Below, one piece after another: positions 33,672-44,362 of a DNA stretch of 64,000 nt. The notes beneath the pieces were generated by a model that was given only the letters and a program-made list of their open reading frames with translations, had not been told where the DNA came from and searched no databases. The stretch covers positions 53,539 through 117,538 of the forward strand of contig ML976656.1 in assembly GCA_010015655.1 (NCBI GenBank). The letters are read 5' to 3'. Every line of letters starts with the position of its first letter. Position 1 is the first letter of the stretch. Origin of the DNA: Bimuria novae-zelandiae CBS 107.79 (lineage: Eukaryota; Ascomycota; Dothideomycetes; Pleosporales; Didymosphaeriaceae). The translations under genes and the position numbers were made by a program.

Positions 33672-34103
33672 TATTAAGTCCTTGCGGGTAGCTAGTCCGT
33701 AAGTAGTTAGGGTTAGTTCTCGGGCAGGAGTACTTGTTAACTACTTAAGCTAGTTAATAGGGTTGTTAGTATTAAAAGGGCGTAAGAGTTATAATCAAAT
33801 CGACAAGAGCCTAAGTCAAATCCAAACAATAGATTAATAAACAGGTTAAACACAAATATCCAAGAGAGATATTTAAGCTTTCTATATACTTCGTGAATCC
33901 TGCCATCCTGCATCCTTTACCATCCGGCCCTTGGCGGGATGGTGTTGCCATCCGGGATGTCGCTGCCATCCTGTCCTTGGCAGGATGGTTCCTCTTGGCG
34001 GGATAGTAGGTCACGTGATCTCGATAGTGCAGTCCCACCGATGGTTACCCCGCAGTTGCCCATCGTTGGTCCTCGACATTTGTAGGTCGCTCGGATCCTA
34101 ACA
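33672..34103 (-). repeat. Gypsy LTR, right copy (5' LTR by pol direction)
   Basis: 432 bp matching 24130-24579. Its first bases read TATTA instead of TGTTA, a G-to-A change. The TSD CAATG follows directly at 34104-34108. Confidence 0.9.
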
Positions 34104-34108
34104 CAATG

Positions 34109-35119
34109 CACGCGGAACACCAAATCACTCTCACAATAACAATGAGTTTCTGAACCATGCACGATAGCTGAATTGTTCTAATAATTTATTATATAACTAA
34201 ATAAACTGCTGCGAAAAAGATATACTATTTAAATTTTAACGGAAGCTTAATGTTGCGGCCACCCCAGGTCGTAATTACGTGTAAAGGATTCTAGGTCTCC
34301 GCATTCTTAACCTCTATAATAACCTAAACCTAGGCCTTTTTTTTCTGTTATTTTAAGAGAGGCTTTAGGGCCTTCCTCTTTCCTTTTTAGGAAGGTTATA
34401 TAGCCTTCTTAGAGTTATCTTTCTTAATTCTTTAACGTTCCTAGGCAGCCTATTTCTTAGCTTTAATCCTCTTCCTCTTCTCTTTCTTCTTAACTCTTAA
34501 CCTTTCTCTTTCTTCTTTCTCTTAAAGCTTAAGGACCTTTTGTTAAGCCTTTTCTACCTTTATATAAGCTCTCTTAAGTTGTTGCTCTTTTTCTTCTTAT
34601 TTCTTAATCCTCTCACGGAACCGGGCCTCCCTTATCTTTAAAGGTGACTAGAATACTGCACCACTATAGTATTCCTTTCTTTATTAAAGGTTAAGAGTCT
34701 TGCTCTTCTTCTTGTGTTTCCTTATTAATAAAATAGCCTGCCGCAGGCCTTCTACTTCAGTATAGAGAAGGTTATTTTAAACTGTAATATAGTAGAGTAA
34801 ACGTTAAAGCTTCTAAACGTCTTTACTACTCTAATCTTTAACTTAAGACTATACGATAGTTTTGATTTTGTGCTAGTCCTTCTTACTAAGTACTAAGGTA
34901 GAGCTTTCTCGTGAATCTTAAGGTTCTAGAGTTGATTTAATAAATTTCTTAAGGATAACCTCTCCGTTAGTTAGCTATATACTAGTAGCCTTAAAAGCTT
35001 TAAGAATAAGCTCTTCTCTAAAGAGGTCTAGACCTGCTAGAATAGAGAAAAGAAGTCTCCTTTAACTATTAAGACTAGTCCTTAGGCGTTATAGAGGTGT
35101 TTTGTAAGCGCGTTAGAGT
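34109..35119 (-). pseudogene. Pogo/Fot1 transposase, C-terminal piece
   Basis: Minus-strand remnants of the DDE-domain end and the long Lys/Arg/Glu-rich coiled-coil tail typical of Fot1-type transposases (about 34330-34800), with many stops. It was separated from its N-terminal half by the copia insertion at 35120. Confidence 0.65.
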
Positions 35120-35371
35120 TGTCCGATTACATGGCCCCTTGCACACACGAAGGTAGCTGGCGCAACCCTACACAAAGAGACTTTGCCAGCAGTCTGGTTC
35201 ATCCGCACGATTCCGGGCGGGACAAAGGGCGACTCTCCTTACTCAACGGAAATAGATTAGCGTCTTAACGTGAGACGTAAGGATAAAAGAGCCTTACATT
35301 CTTGCAAAGACACATAAAGAAGAAGAATTAATTACTTTTCCATCTCATTAAAAACACCCTTTAATCTGATA
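35120..35371 (+). repeat. Copia 5' LTR
   Basis: 252 bp with ends TGTCCGAT..CTGATA; the last CA has become TA, a RIP-type change. It matches 40256-40507. Confidence 0.92.
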
Positions 35372-35422
35372 ATTAAGAGTCTTACTGCCTTAACCGATAC
35401 TGCCTTAATTAAGCCAATTACA

Positions 35423-38400
35423 ATGGCTCTATCGACCCTTAGAGATCCTACAGTTATCCTGACCAATTACACAAATTACACACCATGGCTAAAACAGCTT
35501 AAAACAAGATGCTAATTCCTAAAGGTCTGGAATATTATTGACCCAGCGCTAATAGATGAACCAAAACAGAAACCCGCGATGCCGGTGCCGCCGCTAATAA
35601 GTAACTACCAATTAAGCGCCGCCTACATGACCGCGAACCCGAATAACGTGCCAATATTGCCATCCTATCTATTAACGGCAGGTGCGAAAGCATACAAAGA
35701 TAATAGCGACTATTATAAAGAACGGCTCGAGATCTATAAGATTACAGACTAAGACTATTAAGAACAAGAGGCAGACCTCGATAAGGTAGTCACCTTTCTC
35801 TAATCAACAATCTCCGTACACCTGCAGAGTAACTGCTGCATCCCTGGAGGTACAATAAAGCAATAGATTAATAACCTCACGATCACAGTTAGGGTTAACC
35901 ATTAAGACAAACATCGACGAGCAAGGGCAAGATACTAAGAAGCCCTTAAGCTAATAAGAATAGCCAGATTATAGGCTACATAGCTATCTAAGTACGATCA
36001 TGTAGCTATAGAAGCAGAGACTAATTAGGTCCTAGAGCTTTAAAGGCTAGACTTAGTTAAAGAAGACTTTATAAAGGTAGTTGTCTATGTCGCACCTATG
36101 TGGGTAACGACCTTCTAGTAACATGGAAGCAGAGATGTAGCTGTCTTACGAAAGAATATAATAAAACTCTTCCGAGACCACATAATCCTGTAGCACCTAA
36201 TTAAGGGCAAATAAAAGGGCGCTTTTGCTATTGCAGGTTTATCTCTCGCTGACGGTGGTGAATCCACCTAGGCCACAGATAGGGACGCCTCTCTTGTGGA
36301 TAAAGCAGTATTATCTAAAAGTTAGGGAAGACCTTAGAATTATAAATAATAAAATAATAGTTAACGTACTAAATCTAAGTAGTCGCCTTAGAGCCTTAAG
36401 CTAATAATAGTTAGTGGTAATTATTATCTTGCTTATAAACTACGCTATAGTCTTTAAGACTGTTTCTATGCCTTTCTAAACAAGTAGCTAGACTGGTTTA
36501 GAGCGAACCCTCTTATGGTAAAGCTAGTTAAGCTTAGGCTAGAACATGATACTAACTTCTAAGAGAAGTTAAGAATGGTGAAAAGACTAAAGTCTTAAAT
36601 ACCTAGAATTAAATTATCGCATACTCCCACTCTAACTCGAATTACTAAGGCTAATGATAAGTGACTAGATAGACGCAAGATTACTAAAATCCTAGCAAGC
36701 TTTAAAGCCGTATCTGTCTACACTAACCTAAACACGTACCTATTGCGATGCTCAGCCATACTTAATTTAGGCATAACTTGCCATATCTTTAACGATATTA
36801 ATTGCTTTGTCTCCTACCAGCCACCGGCGCCGGGAGACTTTATATAGGCAGGGAATACGTAAATATGGATTAAAGGATATAAAAGTGTCTATCTTAACGT
36901 ACGGAGTGCAAGCGGTAATTAAATAATATAGCTAGATAATGTTACCTATTGCCCTAACCTGTTTTGCAATCTTATATTATTCCGATTACTCTGGAGGCAA
37001 GGCCTTTAGTAGGACATAAGGGCAGACCTAATAACTCTAAAGAGAAGAGACAATACTGTACTAGCAGAACTTTAAGAGTTGTATGGATAGTGGGTGCTAG
37101 AACACAGGACAAGGCTAGTAGGTGGTACTCCTACTGAAGCTGCGCATGCCACCCATAAGACTAACACACGCACCAAACGAAGACTGTAGAGGGTAGATGC
37201 ATTAACCTGGCACTAATAATTAGGCTATCTAGGCCCTTAGGCTCTCGAACATCTTGTATAGTAATCTAAGGGAGTGAAGATTAAAGGCCTACCTACTATT
37301 AAGTGTGACGCCTGCGGCAAAGCAAAACTGAAACAGCAAATACGCTAGCAAGCTAGAGACCTAACTAAAGGCCCCAGTGAGCGAGTCGCAATTGATTTTC
37401 ACGACTACGAAGCAGATAGCTTAACAAGAGAGAAGAGCTAAATACTAATTACTAATTAATTCTCTAGCTTTGCATAGGACTTCTACTTTAAGGATAATCG
37501 CCTAGCACGATCCATTATTAAGCAACTTAGCACCTTTATATTATTTATAAGAGTATAATATAATGTTATGGTGAAAGTAATTAAATCCGATAACGAGATC
37601 TTCTTTATTAAGGTAGACGTTAAGAAGTAGTGCTTAGCATAAGGTATTAGAATCAAGCCTTTAGCACCTAATACTTAAGCATAAAATAGAGGGGCTAAAC
37701 GCTTAAGGGGTGTAATTAAGGAGAAAGCGCGTGCGATGTAACTTAACTCTAACCTACTTTAGTAGATATAGCCTAAGATTACTTGAGCTGCAGTCTACCT
37801 CTATAATTAAACCCCGAACTACGCTAATTAATAGCGATTACTATACGAAGTGTTCTTTATAATAGTAGCTCTTTAGAACGGCGTTGTCACTTAACTAAAG
37901 AAGCCTAATTAAGCTTACTTAAAAGCCTATGGCTGCAAAGCCTTCGCTATAACTAATAACACTAAACGTAGCAAGAGCAAGCTCCAACGGCTGGACCCTA
38001 AAGCTTGGATAGGCTATCTAGTTGGCTATAGATTAACTAATATCTGGAGGATATGGATCCCCTCCCTAGCAAAGATAATTAGTACTCGCGACGTAATATT
38101 TAACGAGGATACTGTGTTCTTAGGCAAAACTAAAGACCTAATAGATAACCTTATATATAGCACATTAGAAGAAATAGCAGCCTAGGTATAATTAGTAGAG
38201 TTACCTCCCTTACCTTAATAAGAGCAAGCCACTGAGTCCTTCTTTAAAAATAAGATAATTAGTGAAGCGTTAGAGGAAGAGGTTAAAGGAGCTCCCGAGT
38301 ATAGGCAAGGCAGGAAAGCTAGGTACGAATATCTAACGCCTCCCTTAACGCTGCTACTAGTAACACTCCTTGCATAATTAATGGCAGGAGATAATTAGCT

Positions 38401-40230
38401 TAAACTATTGCTAGTAGTGCAAACAGGGCAGTTACAAACAAGCCTATGGGCCGCAGCCTTTATGGCAGGCACCAAAGCCAGTAGTAGCGGCAAATACAAG
38501 GGCAAGGCTCTCGATAAGGCGCAGCTTCGACGAATGATCACATTGGGCAAGAAACCACATCGAAGTGTACTCCCAGAGCCACCTACATGTCGAAGCAAGC
38601 TCGAGGATCACCCACTCTATGATATATAGAAGGAAGCCGAGCGATCTTATCTCTAGAGCCATAAGGAAATAAAGTCCTGGAGTAAGGTTGTAGCAGCTCT
38701 AATAAGAGCATTAGGTTATTAGATTCTTGACTGTATATAGGTATATACCTACAAGTTTAATAAGCACTATTAATTATAAAAATACAAGGCGAGATTAGTG
38801 GTGCGAGGCGATTAATAGCAGCACCTTAACTTATAAGAAACCTATACCGCAACGCTAGCAGGACGATTATTTCGCATGCTCATGGCAATAGCTGCACGAT
38901 TTGACCTAGAACTAATTTAATACGACGTCACGAACGCCTTCGTACATGCAAAGCTCGATAGAGAGATCTACATGAGGATGCCCCGCGGATATACGCGAGT
39001 AGGCACAGTCCTGCAATTGCATAAGGCGCTCTATAGATTACGTATCTCTCCATTACTATGGCAGAGGGAGTTCACATCTACGCTCCGCAACATGGGCTTC
39101 ACTATAGTCCCTTATAAGCCGTGTTGTCTTATTAAAGATAGCCTTATTCTTTTCTTTTACGTAGACGACCTAATTATCGCCTACTACAAGAATTAAGAGC
39201 ACGCAGCTAAAGGAGCTATAGTAAAAATAAATACTAAGTTTTCTCTTACTAGCGGGAAAGATCTGTAGTGGTTCCTAAGGATTAAAATTATTAGGGATTG
39301 CCTAAACAGAAAGATTTAGCTTTTATAAGCCTTATATATTGACAAAATATCGCGCCTTATTAATCACCATGAGATTTGCTACGATACCCTAATAGTAGTA
39401 GTCGAACTACTCCCACGCTTAGGGCTTGCTAGCAAGACTAAAGTTAATTAATATTAGCGAAAGATAGGATTAATCCTCTACGCTGCGGTGACCACGCGAC
39501 TAGATATTACCTTTATAAGCTCCTAATTATCACGATTCCTATCTAACCTAGGCAAAGAGCACTAAGTAGCTATCGATCGAGTTCTCCTCTACCTTGCTAA
39601 TACTAGATCATTAGGCCTTCAGCTTGGGGGTGCAGATACTTTAGAAGTGGCGAGTGACGTGTCCTTTGCCAATAATACGCTCGATCGCAAGAGCTCGCAA
39701 GGATACATTATTAAACTATTTAGCGGCCTAATTGCCTGGAAAGCAAACAAGCAGGACATAGTTACTACATTAATAACTAAAGCCAAATTACTAGCACTAT
39801 TACAGGTGGCGAAGGAGGCTCTATTTATATCCCGATTACTAAAGGAGCTAAAGATCAACCTTAGCGATTCTCTTATTACGATTAATTGCGATAACTAGCA
39901 AACAATCCAACTTATTACCGAAGAGATCACCAAGCTGCAGACGAAGCTCCGTCATGTTGATATCTATAATTACTAGCTGAGATAAGAAGTCGCATTTAGG
40001 ATAATTAAGGTAGACTATTAACGATCGGAGGACATGGTTGCGGATAGACTTATAAAGGCCCTGCTAGCTAATAAGTAGAGCAAGTTCCTAGATAAATTAG
40101 GACTTGCAGAGATTAAGGACATAATCACGAATAAAGAAGTTAATCTGCTTAAGCTAGAGCAAAGGATAGAGGCCTTTGAGATTGAACCAAGATAGGACTA
40201 TCTAATCACTAACGAATGGTCTCTAGCTTG
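35423..40230 (+). pseudogene. Copia gag-pol remains
   Basis: Starting at ATG 35423 a gag-like region opens (MALSTLRDPTVIL..). An integrase zinc-binding remnant CDACGKAK lies near 37300, followed by an IDFHDYE start of the catalytic core. Reverse transcriptase spans about 38700-39200, with GYTRVGTVLQLHKALYRLR and the catalytic FFYVDDLIIAY near 39150-39185. RNase H lies at 39647-39895 with ASDVSFANNTLDRKSSQGY. The frame carries many TAG/TAA codons. It is inactive. Confidence 0.88.
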
Positions 40231-40255
40231 AGGATAAGCCTAAGCTAAGGGGGTA

Positions 40256-40507
40256 TGTCCGATTACATGGCCCCTTGCACACACGAAGGTAGCTAGCGCA
40301 ACCCTACACAAAGAGACTTTGCCAGCAGTCTGGTTCATCCGCACGATTCCGGGCGGGACAAAGGGCGACTCTCCTTACTCAACGGAAATAGATTAGCGTC
40401 TTAACGTGAGACGTAAGGATAAAAGAGCCTTACATTCTTGCAAAGACACATGAAGAAGAAGAATCAATTACTTTTCCATCTCATCAAAAACACCCTTTAA
40501 TCTGACA
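40256..40507 (+). repeat. Copia 3' LTR
   Basis: 252 bp ending CTGACA, followed by TSD AGAGT at 40508-40512. Confidence 0.92.
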
Positions 40508-40512
40508 AGAGT

Positions 40513-41494
40513 AGTCTATTAAGAGAGGCTTGAATATTACCATATCTAGTAGTTAAAGCCTGTAAGTTAAATAAGGAGGAAATACTATAAGCAGAATTCG
40601 ATTCTAGTTATAGTAGTTAATAAAATCTATTATAATGTAAGATCTATAGCTATCTAGGATAAGTAACCTCCATGCGCGTCTATCCTTTTAAGCCTTCTCT
40701 TTAGTGTATCGATTAAACACCTGTTCTAGCCATGCAAGGCCTATATCATTATTACTCTATCTATTTAGAGATAAGCTAATAAAGGCCTTATGTTTTCCTG
40801 CTCGTACGCCTTCTACCCAAGAGGATTAGATGGATGAGTTGGCTGAGGCAAAAAGAAGCCTGGGCGGGAGAGAGGATCTATTACTATATATACATGCTAA
40901 CAAGGTTATCTACTCTTAATTCTTATCTTAAAGAGCTTCTCTTACTTCCTTTTTATCCTATATTGCTTTACTAAAGATCCTTTTGCTTCTTCTAATAATC
41001 CTAGTAAGGAAGCCTTTCTTATCTATATTATACGAGTGCTAAGGCTGTATCTTGTATTCCTCTATCTTGTTATGCAGAAGTTGAAAGAATTACTAATATT
41101 TATCCCCTAAATTAGCTCTGTGTTAGTCACGGTCTATTCTAGTAGTCTAGTGTGATTTAATATTATTCTTGTGCCGGGCGATAAATTAGGTAACCTAGTT
41201 CTGGCCTACGTCTTGTTTTGCTATCGTAGAGGCGAAATTTCGTACCATCTCCCTTGTAGGTTGTAGCCGACGAGCTGTAAGGCCTTCTATGTACTTTACA
41301 AGCTCTGCCTCTTGTTGTGGGTTGAGCTTTTAGGTGTTAGAGATACGTGTTGTTCTTAAGGCTGTAATCCCTTTGTGCCGGCGCATCAGCGTTGTACAAA
41401 CAACACTATACTTTTTTGCAATTATTGCGTAAGAGAAAGTTTCGCATGGCTCTAGGGATTTAATTTCTTTAATTGCTTCGTCAATCGGATCCAT
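40513..41494 (-). pseudogene. Pogo/Fot1 transposase, N-terminal piece with HTH domain
   Basis: From ATG 41494 the minus strand reads MDPIDEAIKEIKSLEPCETF and continues into a pipsqueak-type helix-turn-helix (IAKKYSV..LMRRHKG), then a CENP-B-like region and a NIDKKGFL motif near 41040 that corresponds to the NxDE-KGF motif of Fot1 transposases. Several stops interrupt it. The copia element cuts the gene at 40512. Confidence 0.8.
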
Positions 41495-41617
41495 ATTGGT
41501 TAAGTTATGAGGCAGCGAAAATATGGTGTTAATTGAGGGGTAAAGTACTAGCGCGTGCATTGGCCCGTAGCGTGCATTGGGTGGTGCGAAACACTATCCG
41601 TTCGTCCGGAACCCCTA

Positions 41618-41618
<1 letters not shown>

Positions 41619-41668
<50 letters not shown>
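41619..41668. repeat. 50-bp poly-C homopolymer
   Basis: Fifty consecutive C residues, 23 bp beyond the TA duplication that closes the transposon nest. Homopolymers this long are rare in fungal genomes. It may be a real mutational product or an assembly artefact such as a filled gap, and its length should be considered unreliable. Confidence 0.9.
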
Positions 41669-41670
<2 letters not shown>

Positions 41671-42281
41671 GCAACCCGACCACCATATCCCCGCACACAC
41701 CTACCCCCTACCCCATGCCTTCCCCTCCTCATACCAATCCCCTATCCACCGCTCCGACATCGCCCGCAACGCACCGCACCCAACAACCCACAACCAGGCC
41801 CACGGCTCCCCCCAGGTCCCCATAGCCGGTGGATATATCTCACCCACGCTGTCCGATGTCACACGGACCATACTTTGTTTCCTGGCACACCGTTGACAGA
41901 GCATCGTAGAACGGTTATAGAAGATTCTATGTATGCGGCGGGAGCGGTTTTTAGTATAAAAGGTTAGTGGGTATAGTGTTATAGGGGTGGTATCCTTGTT
42001 CTTAGGGGAAGTTTTATGAGGATGGTTGGGGGGGTGCGGGAAGAAGTTGGTGCTGAGAGAAGAAGGGTGGGGGGAGACAAGACTGCGTGGGCGCGGAGAG
42101 TTTTGTGATGCCAATCCTAGAGGACTTCAATCGAAACTAGTGAAACGTGCCGACTCGACGCTGCATCAGTAAAGCCCCATATAAAAATAAACAGTAATAT
42201 TAAGATATGAATCATGCAAAGGGTATCTCGGACTCCTCCGCCGCCCTCTCCCCACATGATGATAAATGACACTCGCCCATC
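41669..42281. other. Region between transposon nest and carbonic anhydrase pseudogene
   Basis: C-rich for the first 150 bp, then ordinary. I see no gene. Confidence 0.45.
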
Positions 42282-43192
42282 CTACTCATTAATCCTATGC
42301 TCCCAAACCTCCTGCTCCGCCCTCGCACTAAAACTGCTCACGCCCAAAATCCCCTGCATCTGCTTTTCCCCCCATCAACACCGTCTGCCTTGCCACAAAA
42401 AACCTAATCCCCTCCGTACACGGCGGACTCGTCAAACTGCCCCTATACGTCCAAAACTCATTGAAATGCTTCGCCTCTGTGAGCAGGGCGTCGATATCGA
42501 GGGCAACGGAGCACTGCGAGCGGGTATCCGTAAAGCAGAAGTACGCGGGGAGTTGGTCGAAGAAGGCGGACCGGGCGTTGCCCGGGTCGAGGCGAATGGC
42601 GAAGACGGAGTGCTCGGCGCCGGCGGCGTCGACGTGGACGAGGAGGAGTTCGGCTTTTGTGCGGACGCCGGCGACGGAGTGGTCGGCGGGCGCGTGGATG
42701 TGCCAGCCTTTGAGGTAGATGGTTTCGTTATCGTAGGTGGCGCTGGGTGTGTAGTCCAGTCGCCGTCGTGGGCGACGGCGAAGGAGGGGCTGTAGCCCCA
42801 GTTGTAGAAGTTGCCTGTGGTGTTGGCCTATATTCAGAGAAAGGTCAGTCGCTGGTCGCTTGCGTTTGCAAATTGTAGGTGAGGTATAAGTTTTGCTTAC
42901 CGAGGTAGTCGAACGTCGGGATGTGGTTATGGCTGAGGCCCTGGTTCATTGAGAGCGCGATAGGGCTCTGCTGCGTGCCATTCTGGCAGAGGTAGTAGTC
43001 CGGATTGACGACGTGCCAGTTATAACTCGCTTCGTAAGCCCAGTCTGGTGCTATACCGTTGCCGGTTTCGTCTGCGCGTTTCGTAACCTGTCCTCGAGCG
43101 CGATATGGCTCATTGTTTCGGTGGTCGGGACACGCTAAGCTTCCAGCAAGAAGCGATACAGCCGCAGCAATAAACCTTATCCGGGAATCCAT
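42282..43192 (-). pseudogene. Secreted alpha-carbonic anhydrase with two frameshifts
   Basis: Exon 1 (43192-42901) encodes a signal peptide (about residues 1-20) and the N-terminal segment WHVVNPDYYLCQNGTQQSPIAL. An intron (42900-42815) joins it to GNFYNWGYSPSF. The zinc site is recognisable: GWHIHAPADHS supplies two His ligands and ELLLVHV the third; SPPCTEGIRFFV is the conserved Thr-containing loop; the end GILGVSSFSAR..VWEHRINE is typical. Two indels break the frame: one base appears missing near 42740-42752, and one extra base is in the C6 (G6 on the minus strand) run at 42368-42373. Alpha-CAs hydrate CO2 to bicarbonate outside the cell. Either the gene is dead or the indels are sequencing errors; the second, in a homopolymer, is the more suspect. 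Confidence 0.8.
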
Positions 43193-44362
43193 TATGTATA
43201 TGTTATCGCACGCACAAAGGAATTAGATGCGTCGTTGAGAGCCGTGATCTTTTCGGGAGAGGACAGTAAGTTCAAAAGAGAGATATGAACGAGAGTGTCC
43301 TTTGTGGAGGGCATGTCTCTTCCCTTTAAATAAGGCAGGTACCCGAAGCCTTCGTCCGCTCTCAGGTACGTACCGTCTCCCAAGTCTTGTCAGGTTTACG
43401 TCTTACGCGCGATGCAATTGGCATGGCTTGTCGATGCCCAGGTATTTTCGACTCGTCCGGGCATCCCGGCCTAACGTGCTCGCACATGGAAACCTGGAGT
43501 AGCAGGCCGTGTACTGGGTGGCTTGGCTATGTTTCTCGAGATATTCGATGTGGATTTCTGAGAACAGCGACGGGTTTCATCTTGGCATTGATGCTGAGAT
43601 ACGCACAAGTGTGGCTTGGTTATGAGATTAGCGAACATCCAAATAAAGCCGTAAAAAGACAGTCATCTAGCGGAGCAAGTTACATGTCAAATCGAGCAGG
43701 TGGTTAAGCCCCGACAAGAAACGTTGAGACGACTATACAGAGATGCTTACATAGATGCATGCCGAGGTCGCACAGACTCGCCTCTCCACGTGTGAACTGT
43801 TCTGTATCTCGCCAAGCCAACCATAGCGCGGCGCCGTTGCGCAGCCACGGCATTTGCGTAACGGTCGGCACGTGCAATCTTATGAGAACGCCGTAGAGAT
43901 TCACGGAGCAAGTCAAGCCGATAAATCAGGCCAATTTGCCCAGCAAGAGTAGCAGCCTTGCGAAACGATCGGACCGAATCGAGAGCTGAGGAAACAGATG
44001 ACAGCTCTTGGGGCTAGTACCAAAACCTTGGCGGCGTATTTGCAGGGCATCTCCATGAAGGCCAGAACCCTGTTGTGATGTAGGCATGGTAGGGACACTG
44101 ATTCCAAATTCAGAGGACGATGAAGTAGAGACCCAAGACTCTCGTTCGTAAGCTTAGATTTGCATACCGTGCTACATACAAGTTGTTGGCATTTATACTA
44201 CAAGTAGACTAGATATATACCCATAGGCTTCTGCTGCGATGGAATTGGACGTGTGCCTCGGCCGAAAGACCAACCTTGGATCTCTCCCGCTAGTTCCACC
44301 ATTATACTGCCTCCATTGGCCCTGATTGAACAATACAACGCCACCCAAAGCGCCCCTAAGCT
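43193..44362. other. Intergenic region, no gene recognised
   Basis: About 1.2 kb between two minus-strand genes. Only short unsupported reading frames occur. Confidence 0.5.

Larger units (their letters stand above)
24130..34103 (-). mobile_element. Ty3/gypsy LTR retrotransposon, RIP-degraded, interrupted by a hAT element
   Basis: Two LTRs (24130-24579 and 33672-34103) bound an internal region whose pol gene is on the minus strand, so the right LTR is the 5' LTR. Target duplication CAATG is present on both sides (24125-24129 and 34104-34108), and the pogo sequence continues exactly after it. The domain order on the minus strand is gag, protease, reverse transcriptase, RNase H, integrase, typical of Ty3/gypsy. 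Without the hAT insertion the element is about 6.8 kb. An extra plus-strand reading frame with a zinc cluster lies just inside the left LTR. Confidence 0.9.
35120..40507 (+). mobile_element. Ty1/copia LTR retrotransposon, RIP-degraded
   Basis: Two LTRs of exactly 252 bp (35120-35371 and 40256-40507) bound the element, flanked by the 5-bp duplication AGAGT (35115-35119 and 40508-40512). A purine-rich tract (AAGCTAAGGGGG) lies just before the right LTR. The plus strand encodes gag, integrase, reverse transcriptase and RNase H in the copia order. The LTRs differ at only about six positions, mostly C/T and G/A transitions, so part of the divergence is mutation pressure rather than age. Confidence 0.92.
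24093..41594 (-). mobile_element. Pogo/Fot1-type transposon, outermost shell of a 17.5-kb transposon nest
   Basis: The left end at 24093 (GTGTTTCGCACCACCCAATG) and the right end at 41594 are inverted repeats of each other over at least 37 bp, flanked by TA at 24091-24092 and 41595-41596. The original element, with insertions removed, is about 2.1 kb: 24093-24129, then 34109-35119, then 40513-41594. Its transposase is on the minus strand. The gypsy element (24130-34103) entered 37 bp inside the left end, and the copia element (35120-40507) entered the transposase gene. Each carries its own 5-bp duplication. The identities of the ends, the TA duplication and the reading frame agree with each other. 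Confidence 0.85.

Noticed and set aside
41533..41967. Plus-strand proline-rich frames across 41.53-41.97 kb
   Set aside because: They exist only because the C50 run encodes polyproline; no other support.
42214..42795. Plus-strand open frame of 193 codons
   Set aside because: It is antisense to the carbonic anhydrase pseudogene, whose zinc-site motifs are on the minus strand.
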